From assembly GCA_947461015.1 (NCBI GenBank), contig CANHIR010000124.1:1-5604 (forward strand): a DNA stretch of 5,604 nucleotides, in the 5' to 3' direction. Shown here piece by piece: positions 1-5,604 of the stretch (position 1 is the first letter of the stretch; every line of letters starts with the position of its first letter). Source of the DNA: Bacteroidota bacterium (lineage in GTDB: Bacteria > Bacteroidota > Bacteroidia > Chitinophagales > Chitinophagaceae). The position numbers were made by a program, and so were the translations under genes. The notes under the pieces were generated by a model. It had not been told where the DNA came from, searched no databases, and saw only the letters and a list, made by a program, of their open reading frames with translations.

Positions 1-1
1 A

Positions 2-34
2 AGTGAAAAATTAAATGCAATTCCTAAAACTTAA
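2..34 (+). CDS. Possible C-terminal tail of an upstream gene (partial; rnpA by gene order)
   Basis: The frame starting at base 2 reads SEKLNAIPKT and then a TAA stop at 32-34, 12 bases before the yidD start and in the same frame. Only ten codons are inside the window, so the product cannot be identified from sequence. In many bacteria yidD directly follows rnpA, the protein subunit of RNase P, and a Lys/Leu-rich basic tail would suit an RnpA C-terminus. That assignment rests on gene order only. The stretch could also be non-coding leader, since a ten-codon open frame is expected by chance. Confidence 0.25.
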   Translation, partial: SEKLNAIPKT

Positions 35-46
35 TTTTATTGTATT

Positions 47-280
47 ATGAATACTTTGAAAAAAATAATTGCATTCCCTTTTATATTAATGATTCGGTTT
101 TATCAATATGTACTCTCTCCTTTTTTAGGAGGTAGTAAATGTAGGTATACCCCAACATGCTCTAAGTATACTGCCGAGGCTATAGAAAAGTATGGTCCAA
201 TAAAGGGAATTTTTTTAGGAGCCAAACGCATAAGTAGATGTCGTCCAGGAGGTGGTCATGGATATGATCCCGTTCCTTAG
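47..280 (+). CDS. yidD: YidD, membrane protein insertion efficiency factor
   Basis: This is a complete 77-residue protein, the usual length for the YidD family (formerly DUF37). YidD is a small protein at the inner face of the cytoplasmic membrane that assists insertion of membrane proteins by the YidC/Sec system. The family signature is nearly unbroken: an amphipathic or hydrophobic N-terminus (residues 4-23), YQYVLSP at 19-25, [10 protein letters not shown] at 32-41, YGPIKG at 49-54, a RISRCRPGG block at 62-69 and a final GYDPVP. The three family cysteines are C32, C38 and C65. The ATG follows an AT-rich leader without a Shine-Dalgarno sequence, as is normal in Bacteroidota. It is the only complete + strand gene in the window and converges on the superoxide dismutase gene. 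Confidence 0.95.
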   Translation: MNTLKKIIAFPFILMIRFYQYVLSPFLGGSKCRYTPTCSKYTAEAIEKYGPIKGIFLGAKRISRCRPGGGHGYDPVP

Positions 281-311
281 TTGCGTTTACTTACCATCCT
301 CTTTACATAAA

Positions 312-339
312 AAAACCGCCCCTTTGTAGAGACGGTTTT
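312..339 (-). terminator. Intrinsic terminator of the superoxide dismutase gene
   Basis: Read on the minus strand, AAAACCGTCTCT and AGGGGCGGTTTT form a 12-bp stem around an ACAA tetraloop. Two of the pairs are G-U wobbles. The T run continues past the stem for seven T in total (309-315 on the + strand as A). It begins 22 bases after the sod stop codon. On the + strand the two wobble positions become C-A mismatches, so the hairpin is clearly better in the sod direction, although some bidirectional action for yidD is possible. Confidence 0.85.
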
Positions 340-360
340 AAACTTTAGTTATATTTATTA

Positions 361-966
361 CTATTTCGCAGCAGCGAATCTATCTGCGATTACTGCCCAA
401 TTTACTACATTCCAAAAAGCAGCTAAATAGTCTGCTCTTCTGTTTTGGTATTTTAAATAGTAGGCATGCTCCCAAACATCTGCACCTAGTAATGGAGTTC
501 CTTTTACTTCTGCAACGTCCATTAATGGATTGTCTTGATTTGGTGTTGAGCTCACTTCTAATTTACCCTCTTTTACAATTAACCAAGCCCAGCCAGATCC
601 AAAACGAGTCATCCCTGCTGTTGCAAATTTTTCTTTGAAAGCGTCAAAGCTTCCAAAAGCTGCAGTGATTGCATCTCCCAAAGCACCTGTTGGTGCGCCA
701 CCTGCGTTAGGCGCTAAACTAGCCCAGAAAAAACTATGGTTCCAGTGTCCACCACCATTATTTCTAACAGCTGGACTTATTGTGCCTGCAACTGCAACTA
801 ATGCTTCTATGCTTTTGCCTTCATTTGGAGTGCCTGCAATGGCTTTGTTTAAATTATCTACATAAGCTTGGTGATGCTTCCCATGATGAATTTGCATGGT
901 TAATGTATCAAAATGTGGTTCTAATGCTTCGTGTGCGTAGGGTAACGCTGGTAAAGTAAATGACAT
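361..966 (-). CDS. sodA: Superoxide dismutase, Fe/Mn family, Mn-type residues
   Basis: This 201-residue protein has the standard length of the Fe/Mn superoxide dismutases, which convert superoxide to oxygen and hydrogen peroxide, usually as dimers or tetramers. The N-terminal helical domain carries [11 protein letters not shown] (26-36), and the C-terminal alpha/beta domain carries DVWEHAYY (163-170). Predicted metal ligands are H27, H77 (in NHSFFW), D163 and H167. Glycine at 73, where Fe enzymes usually place the active-site glutamine, together with Q144 in the NQDNPLM motif, is the Mn-type arrangement. Mn is therefore the likely metal, but cambialistic use cannot be excluded. There is no signal peptide, so it is cytoplasmic. 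It is separated from tadA by 97 bases that include a palindrome, and it ends in its own terminator, so it is probably transcribed as a single gene. Confidence 0.96.
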   Translation of the reverse strand: MSFTLPALPYAHEALEPHFDTLTMQIHHGKHHQAYVDNLNKAIAGTPNEGKSIEALVAVAGTISPAVRNNGGGHWNHSFFWASLAPNAGGAPTGALGDAITAAFGSFDAFKEKFATAGMTRFGSGWAWLIVKEGKLEVSSTPNQDNPLMDVAEVKGTPLLGADVWEHAYYLKYQNRRADYLAAFWNVVNWAVIADRFAAAK

Positions 967-996
967 ATTATTTTATTTAATTGTTTTTTGAATGAT

Positions 997-1010
997 TTGT
1001 AAAATTACAA
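997..1010. promoter_or_regulatory. Perfect 14-bp palindrome upstream of sod (candidate operator)
   Basis: TTGTAA-AA-TTACAA is a perfect inverted repeat with 6-base arms and a 2-base centre, lying 31-44 bases upstream of the sod start codon. On the minus strand it overlaps TAATTTTA (1000-1007), a 7/8 match to the Bacteroidota -7 element TAnnTTTG. I found no well-spaced TTTG -33 element. A site at this place could bind a dimeric redox or metal regulator controlling sod, but I cannot name the regulator. In AT-rich DNA a short palindrome may arise by chance. Confidence 0.35.
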
Positions 1011-1063
1011 TGCTTTCCTTTGATTTTAACGATAGCAATGCGTTTTTTTTAAATGAATAAGGA

Positions 1064-1510
1064 CTAGCGTTTTCCTTTAAAAAAGGCTTGCATCAATGCG
1101 GCACATTCTTCTTTTAAAATACCGCCTTCGACAGTAGTCGCAGGATGGAATGGGTTTTTTTCAGTTACCCTACGGTAACTATTTTTTTCATCATGGGCAC
1201 CAAACACAATATGTCCTATTTTATTCCAATACAATGCACCTGCACACATTAAACAAGGTTCCAGGGTTACATATAGCGTAGCTTCTGGTAAATATTTCAT
1301 TTGCAAAATTTCGCATGCACTTGTAATAGCAAGTATTTCGGCGTGTGCGGTCACGTCTTTTAGCAGTTGTACCTGATTGTGTGCTTTGGCAATTATTTTT
1401 CCATGCATTACAATGACTGCGCCTACAGGGACTTCATCAACATCAAAGGCCCTCTGTGCTTGCACGAGGGCCTGACGCATGAATTGCTCATGAATATTAT
1501 CCAATGTCAT
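1064..1510 (-). CDS. tadA: tRNA adenosine(34) deaminase TadA
   Basis: The product is a zinc-dependent deaminase of the cytidine/deoxycytidylate deaminase fold. TadA converts A34 to inosine in the anticodon of tRNA-Arg(ACG) in the cytoplasm. From the ATG start it has 148 residues. Visible motifs are VPVGAV near residue 27, TAHAE (zinc His and catalytic Glu, H56 and E58) and PCLMCAG (zinc ligands C86 and C89). The ending ILKEECAALMQAFFKGKR closely resembles TadA C-termini. The segment between VFGAHDEK and this end differs from the E. coli form, so a related nucleoside deaminase is a weaker alternative. A GTG at 1522-1520 would add four residues, overlaps the upstream TAG stop by one base and has AAAAGG just before it. 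ATG at 1510 is preferred because it matches the usual N-terminal length. It is the last gene of the operon; no terminator hairpin was found after it. Confidence 0.82.
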   Translation of the reverse strand: MTLDNIHEQFMRQALVQAQRAFDVDEVPVGAVIVMHGKIIAKAHNQVQLLKDVTAHAEILAITSACEILQMKYLPEATLYVTLEPCLMCAGALYWNKIGHIVFGAHDEKNSYRRVTEKNPFHPATTVEGGILKEECAALMQAFFKGKR

Positions 1511-1521
1511 GGTAATTGACA

Positions 1522-2217
1522 CTAATACCTTTTAATTCTAACGTTCCTAAATGAAACTTCATTGCCATGGTCTTGTAAAGCAATATGCCCGGAGAATACT
1601 TTACCAAAATCAGGTGTTTCACTTGTGGCAAATTTTGATCTTTTGATTAATTCTTTCCAAGCATCATCACCTAAATGTGTTTTAATAACCGTTACACCAT
1701 TCATTTTTAATTCTAACACTCCTTTTTTAGAAATGATGTCTACCAAGTTCCATTCTCCAATAGGTTTAACATGTCCCTCTTCGGTTGGGATCAAATCATA
1801 TAAATTGCCAGCGCGGTGGCTTCTAATTTTTGCATCCGGATGCCCATCATTGTCAATAATTTGCATTTCTGGTCCTGTATGAAAAGTATAACTATATTTT
1901 GAAGGGCTGTCTTGTACAAAAAACATTATTCCACTGTTTCCATTTTTAGAAAGCTTCCATTCTAGTGCCAAATGAAATTCATCAAAGCTTTTATCTGTCA
2001 CTAAATCGCCGCCACCTTTACCATTTTTTCTTGCGGATGGGTCATAGGTAAGGATACCATTGTCAACTTTCCAAGCAGCACCGGCTGTTTTTTCGCCATA
2101 GCTATGCCAACCAGTGGTAGAGACACCATCAAATAAGCTAAACCAAACATTTCTTCTCTGTGCATTTACCTGCGTGCAAACAAGCAATGTAAAAATGGCA
2201 ATGATTATTTTTTTCAT
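1522..2217 (-). CDS. Secreted DUF1080 / 3-keto-disaccharide hydrolase family protein
   Basis: This 231-residue protein is essentially one DUF1080 domain (Pfam 3keto-disac_hyd, a concanavalin-like beta-sandwich) behind a signal peptide. Residues 1-19 form a typical Sec signal, with a KK start, a hydrophobic core and probable cleavage after VNA (A19). C14 lies in LLVC, which lacks the small residue expected before a lipobox cysteine, so a soluble periplasmic protein is more likely than a lipoprotein. Family landmarks in order are WFSLFDG followed by TTGWHSYG, SKNGNSGIMF, GPEMQIIDNDGH, GNLYDL, GEWN, and GHIALQDHGNEVSFRNVRIK at the end. Characterised relatives cleave glycosides already oxidised to the 3-keto form. 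Its place after two cytochromes c, an isomerase and a Gfo/Idh/MocA oxidoreductase supports that role, but its substrate is unknown. It lies 21 bases from the preceding cytochrome and abuts tadA. Confidence 0.9.
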   Translation of the reverse strand: MKKIIIAIFTLLVCTQVNAQRRNVWFSLFDGVSTTGWHSYGEKTAGAAWKVDNGILTYDPSARKNGKGGGDLVTDKSFDEFHLALEWKLSKNGNSGIMFFVQDSPSKYSYTFHTGPEMQIIDNDGHPDAKIRSHRAGNLYDLIPTEEGHVKPIGEWNLVDIISKKGVLELKMNGVTVIKTHLGDDAWKELIKRSKFATSETPDFGKVFSGHIALQDHGNEVSFRNVRIKRY

Positions 2218-2238
2218 AAGCGATCGTTTTTTTAAAAC

Positions 2239-2736
2239 CTATTTTTTTAAATTCAAAATGTACTTAACCATAGACGCTGCGTCTGCTTGACTTAATGAAG
2301 CATGCGCTGTCATTGGAATCGGTCCCCAATTTCCAGCCCCGCCTTTTAAAATTTTTCCAGCTAACATTTTTACATTCGCCGGCGTGTACGCATATTTTTT
2401 AGCCACATCCTTGTATGCAGGACCAATTACTTTTTCGTTTAATTTATGACAAGTTAAACAATCGCTATTTGCAATCAAAGTCATACCCTTACTAAAATCT
2501 TCTTTTTTCTCTTCAGTTGCTGGTGCAACAGTACTAGTCACTGTGGCTGCACTGGTTGTAGATACAGTAGTAGAGGCTGATTGCATATTACTGTTCTGCT
2601 CATTGGCAGTATTTGATATTGTTTCAGTAGTGTTTGTACCTGTTGATGAAGCTGCGTTAGCAATGGGAGTGTGTTTGCCTTCACCACATGCAATTAGCAT
2701 TACTCCTGTTAAAATTGTTCCTAAAACCTTTTTCAT
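2239..2736 (-). CDS. Lipoprotein cytochrome c (class I) with Ser/Thr-rich linker
   Basis: This is a 165-residue monoheme cytochrome c. The signal peptide ends in the lipobox LIAC, so C17 should be lipidated. The residues after it are not strongly acidic, which argues for anchoring facing the periplasm. Residues 18-80 form a long low-complexity linker rich in Ser, Thr, Ala and Asn. The compact cytochrome domain (81-165) has the heme site CLTCH at 93-97, IGPAY at 104-108, and M142 in GPIPM as the likely sixth ligand. Its size and pattern resemble small c551/c552-type electron carriers. It is the second of two paralogues: from residue 81 it aligns without gaps to residues 37-121 of its neighbour, with 53 of 85 identical. 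It probably carries electrons from a sugar dehydrogenase or another extracytoplasmic oxidase step, but the partner is not in the window. Confidence 0.93.
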   Translation of the reverse strand: MKKVLGTILTGVMLIACGEGKHTPIANAASSTGTNTTETISNTANEQNSNMQSASTTVSTTSAATVTSTVAPATEEKKEDFSKGMTLIANSDCLTCHKLNEKVIGPAYKDVAKKYAYTPANVKMLAGKILKGGAGNWGPIPMTAHASLSQADAASMVKYILNLKK

Positions 2737-2785
2737 AATTTTATTTTTATTCTTTATTAATTTGATTGTTAAATTATATTCCTTA

Positions 2786-3151
2786 TTATTTTCTTAAAAG
2801 TAATATATATTTTACCATAGTTTCAGCATCGGTTTGATTTATTTCTGGATGGGGCGCCATTGCTATATTTCCCCAATTACCAACACCTCCATATATAATT
2901 TTATTTGCAAGCATTTTACGATTGACATCGTTATTTTCATATTTATTGGCGACATCTTGGAAAGCGGGTCCAATTGCTTTTTCATTTAATTTATGACAAC
3001 TTAAACAATTGCTATTGGCAATCAATTCCATTCCTTTATTATAATTTGGATCGGATGTATTTGCATTGCCATTTGCATTCCCTTCATTTGTATTATTGCC
3101 ACATGCCGTTATGAACATGATGAATACAATGGCGCCTAAAACCTGCTTCAT
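2786..3151 (-). CDS. Lipoprotein cytochrome c (class I) with short Asn/Gly linker
   Basis: This 121-residue monoheme cytochrome c is the paralogue of the next gene in the operon. Its lipobox ITAC places the lipidated cysteine at C17, exactly as in the paralogue. The linker (18-36) is short and made mostly of Asn, Gly and Ala, including a NANGNAN stretch. The heme domain carries CLSCH at 49-53, IGPAF at 60-64, GGVGNWGNIAM with M98 as the likely axial ligand, and the closing MVKYILLLRK helix. It lies 31 bases after the TIM-barrel gene and 49 bases before the second cytochrome gene, so it is very likely co-transcribed with both. Membrane-tethered periplasmic electron transfer is the expected role; donor and acceptor cannot be read from the sequence. 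Confidence 0.93.
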   Translation of the reverse strand: MKQVLGAIVFIMFITACGNNTNEGNANGNANTSDPNYNKGMELIANSNCLSCHKLNEKAIGPAFQDVANKYENNDVNRKMLANKIIYGGVGNWGNIAMAPHPEINQTDAETMVKYILLLRK

Positions 3152-3182
3152 GCTGCTTTTTTGGGTTTTGATAACTTGAAAA

Positions 3183-4238
3183 TTAATGTATTCCTAATAT
3201 TTTTTTATTAAATGCTTCGTCTGATCCGGTGCTTGCAAAGTCATCAAATGCTTTCTCGGTTACTTTAATGATATTGTTTTGAATAAATACTGCTCCTTCG
3301 GCAGCACCTACCTCTGGATGTTTCAAACAACACTCCCATTCCATCACTGCCCAGCCCTTATAGTTGTATGCAGCTAATTTGCTAAAAATACTTTTAAAAT
3401 CTACCTGACCGTCACCTAATGATCTAAATCTACCTGCGCGATCAATCCAATTTTGGTAACCACCATATACACCTTGTTTTGCGCTTGGATTAAACTCTGC
3501 ATCTTTTACATGGAACATTTTAATACGATCATGATAAGCGTCTATATATCCTAAATAATCCATGCATTGCAATACGAAATGCGATGGATCGTATAATAAA
3601 CAGGCACGCTTATGTCCATTAACTTTATCTAAAAACATTTCATAAGTAACACCATCGTGTAAATCTTCGCCTGGATGAATTTCATAACATAGGTCTACAT
3701 CCACTTTATCGTATTCATTTAAAATGGGCATCCACCTTTTTGCCAATTCTGTAAATCCTGTTTCTACCAATCCTGCAGGGCGTTGTGGCCATGGATAAAC
3801 TGTATGCCACAATAAGGAGCCACTAAATGTAGCAGATGCATTAAGGCCTAAATTTTGAGAAGCCTTTGCTGCGTAAATTAATTGTTGAACTGCCCATTCG
3901 GTTCTTGCTTTTGCATTGCCGCGCACTTCCACTGGAGCAAAGCCATCAAACTGCGCATCATAGGCTGGGTGCACTGCAACCAATTGTCCTTGCAAATGTG
4001 TGGACAGTTCCGTAATTTCTAAACCTGCTGCATGCACAATTCCTTTTATCTCATCGGCATAGGTTTTGCTTTCTGCCGCTTTTTGTAAATTAATACAACG
4101 CGCATCCCAACTTGGAATTTGCACTCCTTTGAAACCCAAGCCAGCAGCCCATTTACAAATACCTTCTAATGTATTGAAAGGGGCTAGGTCACCCATAAAC
4201 TGTGCTAAAAATATACCTGGTCCTTTTACTGTAGTCAT
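3183..4238 (-). CDS. TIM-barrel sugar isomerase/epimerase (COG1082, AP-endonuclease-2-like)
   Basis: This 351-residue protein has the xylose-isomerase-like TIM barrel (AP_endonuc_2 domain, about residues 20-300). Probable divalent-metal ligands at the barrel mouth are E186 (CYEIHPGE), D217 and H220 (YDPSHF), H243 (FHVKDAE) and E300 (VMEWE). Other landmarks are GFKGVQIPSWD (35-45) and LSTHLQGQL (78-86). A C-terminal helical tail (about 305-351) closes the protein. No Sec or Tat signal is present, so it should be cytoplasmic. Relatives include IolE and E. coli YcjR, a 3-keto-hexoside 4-epimerase that works beside a Gfo/Idh/MocA dehydrogenase, YcjS. The pairing here with such an oxidoreductase and a DUF1080 protein favours a 3-keto-sugar epimerase, isomerase or lyase over a myo-inositol enzyme. 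The exact reaction is not determined. It lies 49 bases after the oxidoreductase gene. Confidence 0.9.
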   Translation of the reverse strand: MTTVKGPGIFLAQFMGDLAPFNTLEGICKWAAGLGFKGVQIPSWDARCINLQKAAESKTYADEIKGIVHAAGLEITELSTHLQGQLVAVHPAYDAQFDGFAPVEVRGNAKARTEWAVQQLIYAAKASQNLGLNASATFSGSLLWHTVYPWPQRPAGLVETGFTELAKRWMPILNEYDKVDVDLCYEIHPGEDLHDGVTYEMFLDKVNGHKRACLLYDPSHFVLQCMDYLGYIDAYHDRIKMFHVKDAEFNPSAKQGVYGGYQNWIDRAGRFRSLGDGQVDFKSIFSKLAAYNYKGWAVMEWECCLKHPEVGAAEGAVFIQNNIIKVTEKAFDDFASTGSDEAFNKKILGIH

Positions 4239-4287
4239 TTTGTTTATTTAAAAAGTATATAGTTTACTTAGTACTCAATTTCATTTT

Positions 4288-5445
4288 TTATAAAACGTAA
4301 GGGGTCCATTTTTTATCTGATTGTGATGAGGCCACCACATTGTCAATAAATGCCATTCCTCTTATGCCATCTTCAACACCTGGGAAATCCAACATTTCGG
4401 CAGTAGGCGTGGTGCCGTCTATTTTACAACCTAAGGTTAAAGCAAAGTTGCGATAGATATTTGCAAAGGCTTCTAAGTATCCTTCCGGATGCCCTGCTGG
4501 TGTTCGACAATTATGACTTGCCGCTTTATACAAATGTGCACTTCCTGCTCTTAATATTTGTGATGGAGCATCCAGCCATTTTACTAGAAGAGAATTGGGC
4601 TCATGTTGGAACCATTCTATTCCACCTAACTCACCATACACTCTTATTTTTAATGCATTCTCTTCCCCGGCTGCAACCTGTGATGCCATTAAAACACCCT
4701 TGGCACCATTGTCAAATTTTAATAGTACTGCACCATCATCATCCATTACACGCCCTTCTACCATGGTGTTTAATTCAGCACAGATGTCGGTTATTTTTGC
4801 ACCCGTTATATATTCAGATAAATGTGCAGCATGGGTACCAATATCACCCATCACCGAACTCTTGCCCGATTTTTTAGGGTCCGTTCTCCATGCAGCTTGC
4901 GCGTTTCCTTCTCTTTCGGATAAACGACTTAACCAACCTTGCGGATATTCCACCCACACTTTGCGAATCTTACCCAACTTGCCATCGGCAACCATTGCTT
5001 TTGCTTGTTTTACCATGGGATATCCACTATATGTATGTGTAAGACACAACGTAAGTCCTGTTTCGGTTAACTTTTGTTTTAATTGTTTTGCTTCTTCTAA
5101 TGAAAAAGTAATTGGCTTTTCAATGACTACATGAAAGCCATGGTCTAGGGCCATCATGGCAGGTGCGAAATGTGCAAAATTGGGCGTTACAATGGTTACA
5201 AAATCCATACGCTCGTTAGCAGGAAGCGCTGCTTCTGCTTTGATCATTTCTTCATAAGTTAGATAGGTTCTTGATTCAGGTAAGAACAATGCTTTTCCCG
5301 AAGCCACTGCAATTTCAGGGCTAATACTTAGTGCACCACAAGCCAATTCAATTAATCCATCCATATTCGCAGCTAAGCGGTGAATGGCACCAATAAAGGC
5401 ATCTTGGCCTCCACCAACCATTCCCATGCGCAATTTTCTATTCAT
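4288..5445 (-). CDS. Gfo/Idh/MocA family NAD(P)-dependent oxidoreductase
   Basis: This 385-residue protein has the two-domain Gfo/Idh/MocA architecture. An N-terminal Rossmann fold carries the dinucleotide loop MVGGGQDAFIG at 9-19 and the conserved EKP at 109-111, whose lysine is the usual catalytic/cofactor residue. The C-terminal alpha/beta substrate domain carries the GDIGTHAAH motif at 200-208, with D201 and H205 in the typical active-site positions. There is no signal peptide, unlike the Tat-exported members of the family, so it should act in the cytoplasm. It heads the operon. The family oxidises or reduces sugar hydroxyls; beside a TIM-barrel epimerase and a DUF1080 protein, a role in 3-keto-glucoside formation or reduction is plausible. 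Cofactor (NAD or NADP) and direction cannot be decided here. The ATG start gives a leader of the normal length before the glycine loop. Confidence 0.93.
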   Translation of the reverse strand: MNRKLRMGMVGGGQDAFIGAIHRLAANMDGLIELACGALSISPEIAVASGKALFLPESRTYLTYEEMIKAEAALPANERMDFVTIVTPNFAHFAPAMMALDHGFHVVIEKPITFSLEEAKQLKQKLTETGLTLCLTHTYSGYPMVKQAKAMVADGKLGKIRKVWVEYPQGWLSRLSEREGNAQAAWRTDPKKSGKSSVMGDIGTHAAHLSEYITGAKITDICAELNTMVEGRVMDDDGAVLLKFDNGAKGVLMASQVAAGEENALKIRVYGELGGIEWFQHEPNSLLVKWLDAPSQILRAGSAHLYKAASHNCRTPAGHPEGYLEAFANIYRNFALTLGCKIDGTTPTAEMLDFPGVEDGIRGMAFIDNVVASSQSDKKWTPYVL

Positions 5446-5604
5446 CTTTTTTATGTTTTTATGCTAAACAAATTTTTTTATTGTGTCATGATAACACTTT
5501 CAAAATAATACCATCCCAATTTCCCTCTATTTTCTCAAAAAACCCCCATTTTTCATCAAAAATATTTTAAAACATTGCAAATAAAATTTACATTTATCAA
5601 ATCA
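5446..5604 (-). promoter_or_regulatory. Non-coding leader of the sugar operon, probable promoter region
   Basis: No coding frame is supported in these 159 bases upstream of the oxidoreductase start, so the operon promoter probably lies here. On the minus strand, TATTTTTG at 5557-5564 is a perfect match to the Bacteroidota -7 element TAnnTTTG, but the nearest TTTG elements are 13 or 33 bases away rather than about 20. A second candidate pairs AAAATTTG (5469-5476, 7/8 match) with TTTG at 5501-5504, spaced 24 bases, slightly too far. Neither is convincing alone, and the operon may also begin beyond the window edge. Confidence 0.35.
5483..5497. promoter_or_regulatory. Imperfect palindrome, candidate operator of the sugar operon
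   Basis: GTGTCATGATAACAC is a 15-base imperfect palindrome around a central G, with six of seven pairs matching. It lies 38-52 bases upstream of the oxidoreductase start codon and falls between the two halves of one candidate promoter (5469-5476 and 5501-5504). That placement would suit a repressor of a catabolic operon. No regulator gene is in the window, and the match could be chance. Confidence 0.25.

Noticed and set aside
635..865. + strand open frame opposite the superoxide dismutase gene
   Set aside because: It is antisense to a clear sod gene, and its Ala/Pro/Lys-rich composition reflects the sod codons.
967..1063. Intrinsic terminator for tadA in the tadA-sod spacer
   Set aside because: On the minus strand the homopolymer near the tadA end is an A run, and no stem followed by T is present.
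1562..1882. + strand open frame opposite the DUF1080 gene
   Set aside because: No recognisable motif, and fully inside a confident gene on the other strand.
2164..2217. Lipobox reading of LLVC in the DUF1080 signal peptide
   Set aside because: The residue before the cysteine is Val instead of Gly, Ala or Ser, and a good signal peptidase I site follows at VNA.
2543..2797. + strand hydrophobic open frame opposite the Ser/Thr-rich cytochrome linker
   Set aside because: The apparent membrane segments arise from reading the complement of the lipoprotein signal and the AT-rich spacer; no leader or homology supports it.
4239..4287. Weak stem AAGTA...TACTT between the oxidoreductase and TIM-barrel genes as an internal terminator
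   Set aside because: Only five AT-rich pairs with no following T run; not a credible terminator.
4461..5134. Two long + strand open frames (4461-4877 and 4595-5134) opposite the oxidoreductase gene
   Set aside because: They are low-complexity, rich in His/Leu/Pro or Ser, match no family, and lie wholly antisense to a well-supported gene.
3183..5445. myo-Inositol catabolism pair (IolE/IolG)
   Set aside because: The families overlap, but the DUF1080 and cytochrome neighbours do not belong to inositol pathways and no other iol gene is present.

Overview
The window looks like the chromosome of a Bacteroidota bacterium, most likely Chitinophagaceae or a near relative. The base composition is AT-rich. 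Start codons follow A-rich leaders rather than clear Shine-Dalgarno sites. Lipoproteins have short Bacteroidota-style signal peptides, and the gene content (a DUF1080 protein, small lipoprotein cytochromes c, a COG1082 TIM-barrel protein and a Gfo/Idh/MocA oxidoreductase) is typical of that phylum. The genus cannot be fixed from this sequence.

Layout. At the left edge on the + strand is yidD (47-280), possibly preceded by the last ten codons of another gene, perhaps rnpA. It converges on a minus-strand Mn-type superoxide dismutase gene (361-966), which has its own directional intrinsic terminator (312-339) and a perfect 14-bp palindrome upstream (997-1010). From 5445 down to 1064, six minus-strand genes follow with gaps of at most 49 bp and look like one operon. 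In transcription order they are a Gfo/Idh/MocA oxidoreductase, a TIM-barrel sugar isomerase/epimerase, two paralogous lipoprotein cytochromes c, a secreted DUF1080 (3-keto-disaccharide hydrolase family) protein, and tadA. Bases 5446-5604 are a non-coding leader that probably holds the operon's control region.

How the genes may work together. A DUF1080 protein, a COG1082 TIM-barrel protein and a Gfo/Idh/MocA oxidoreductase are the kinds of enzymes found in 3-keto-glycoside pathways. There, a sugar is oxidised at C3, the glycosidic bond becomes labile and is cleaved, and the 3-keto sugar is epimerised or reduced back. The two cytochromes suggest that an oxidation step outside the cytoplasm passes electrons to the respiratory chain, but no GMC/FAD dehydrogenase is visible here. 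Signal peptides predict a split: hydrolase and cytochromes in the periplasm or on a membrane, isomerase and oxidoreductase in the cytoplasm. The pathway is an inference from families and order; the substrate is unknown. tadA is a housekeeping tRNA-modification gene riding at the end of the operon.
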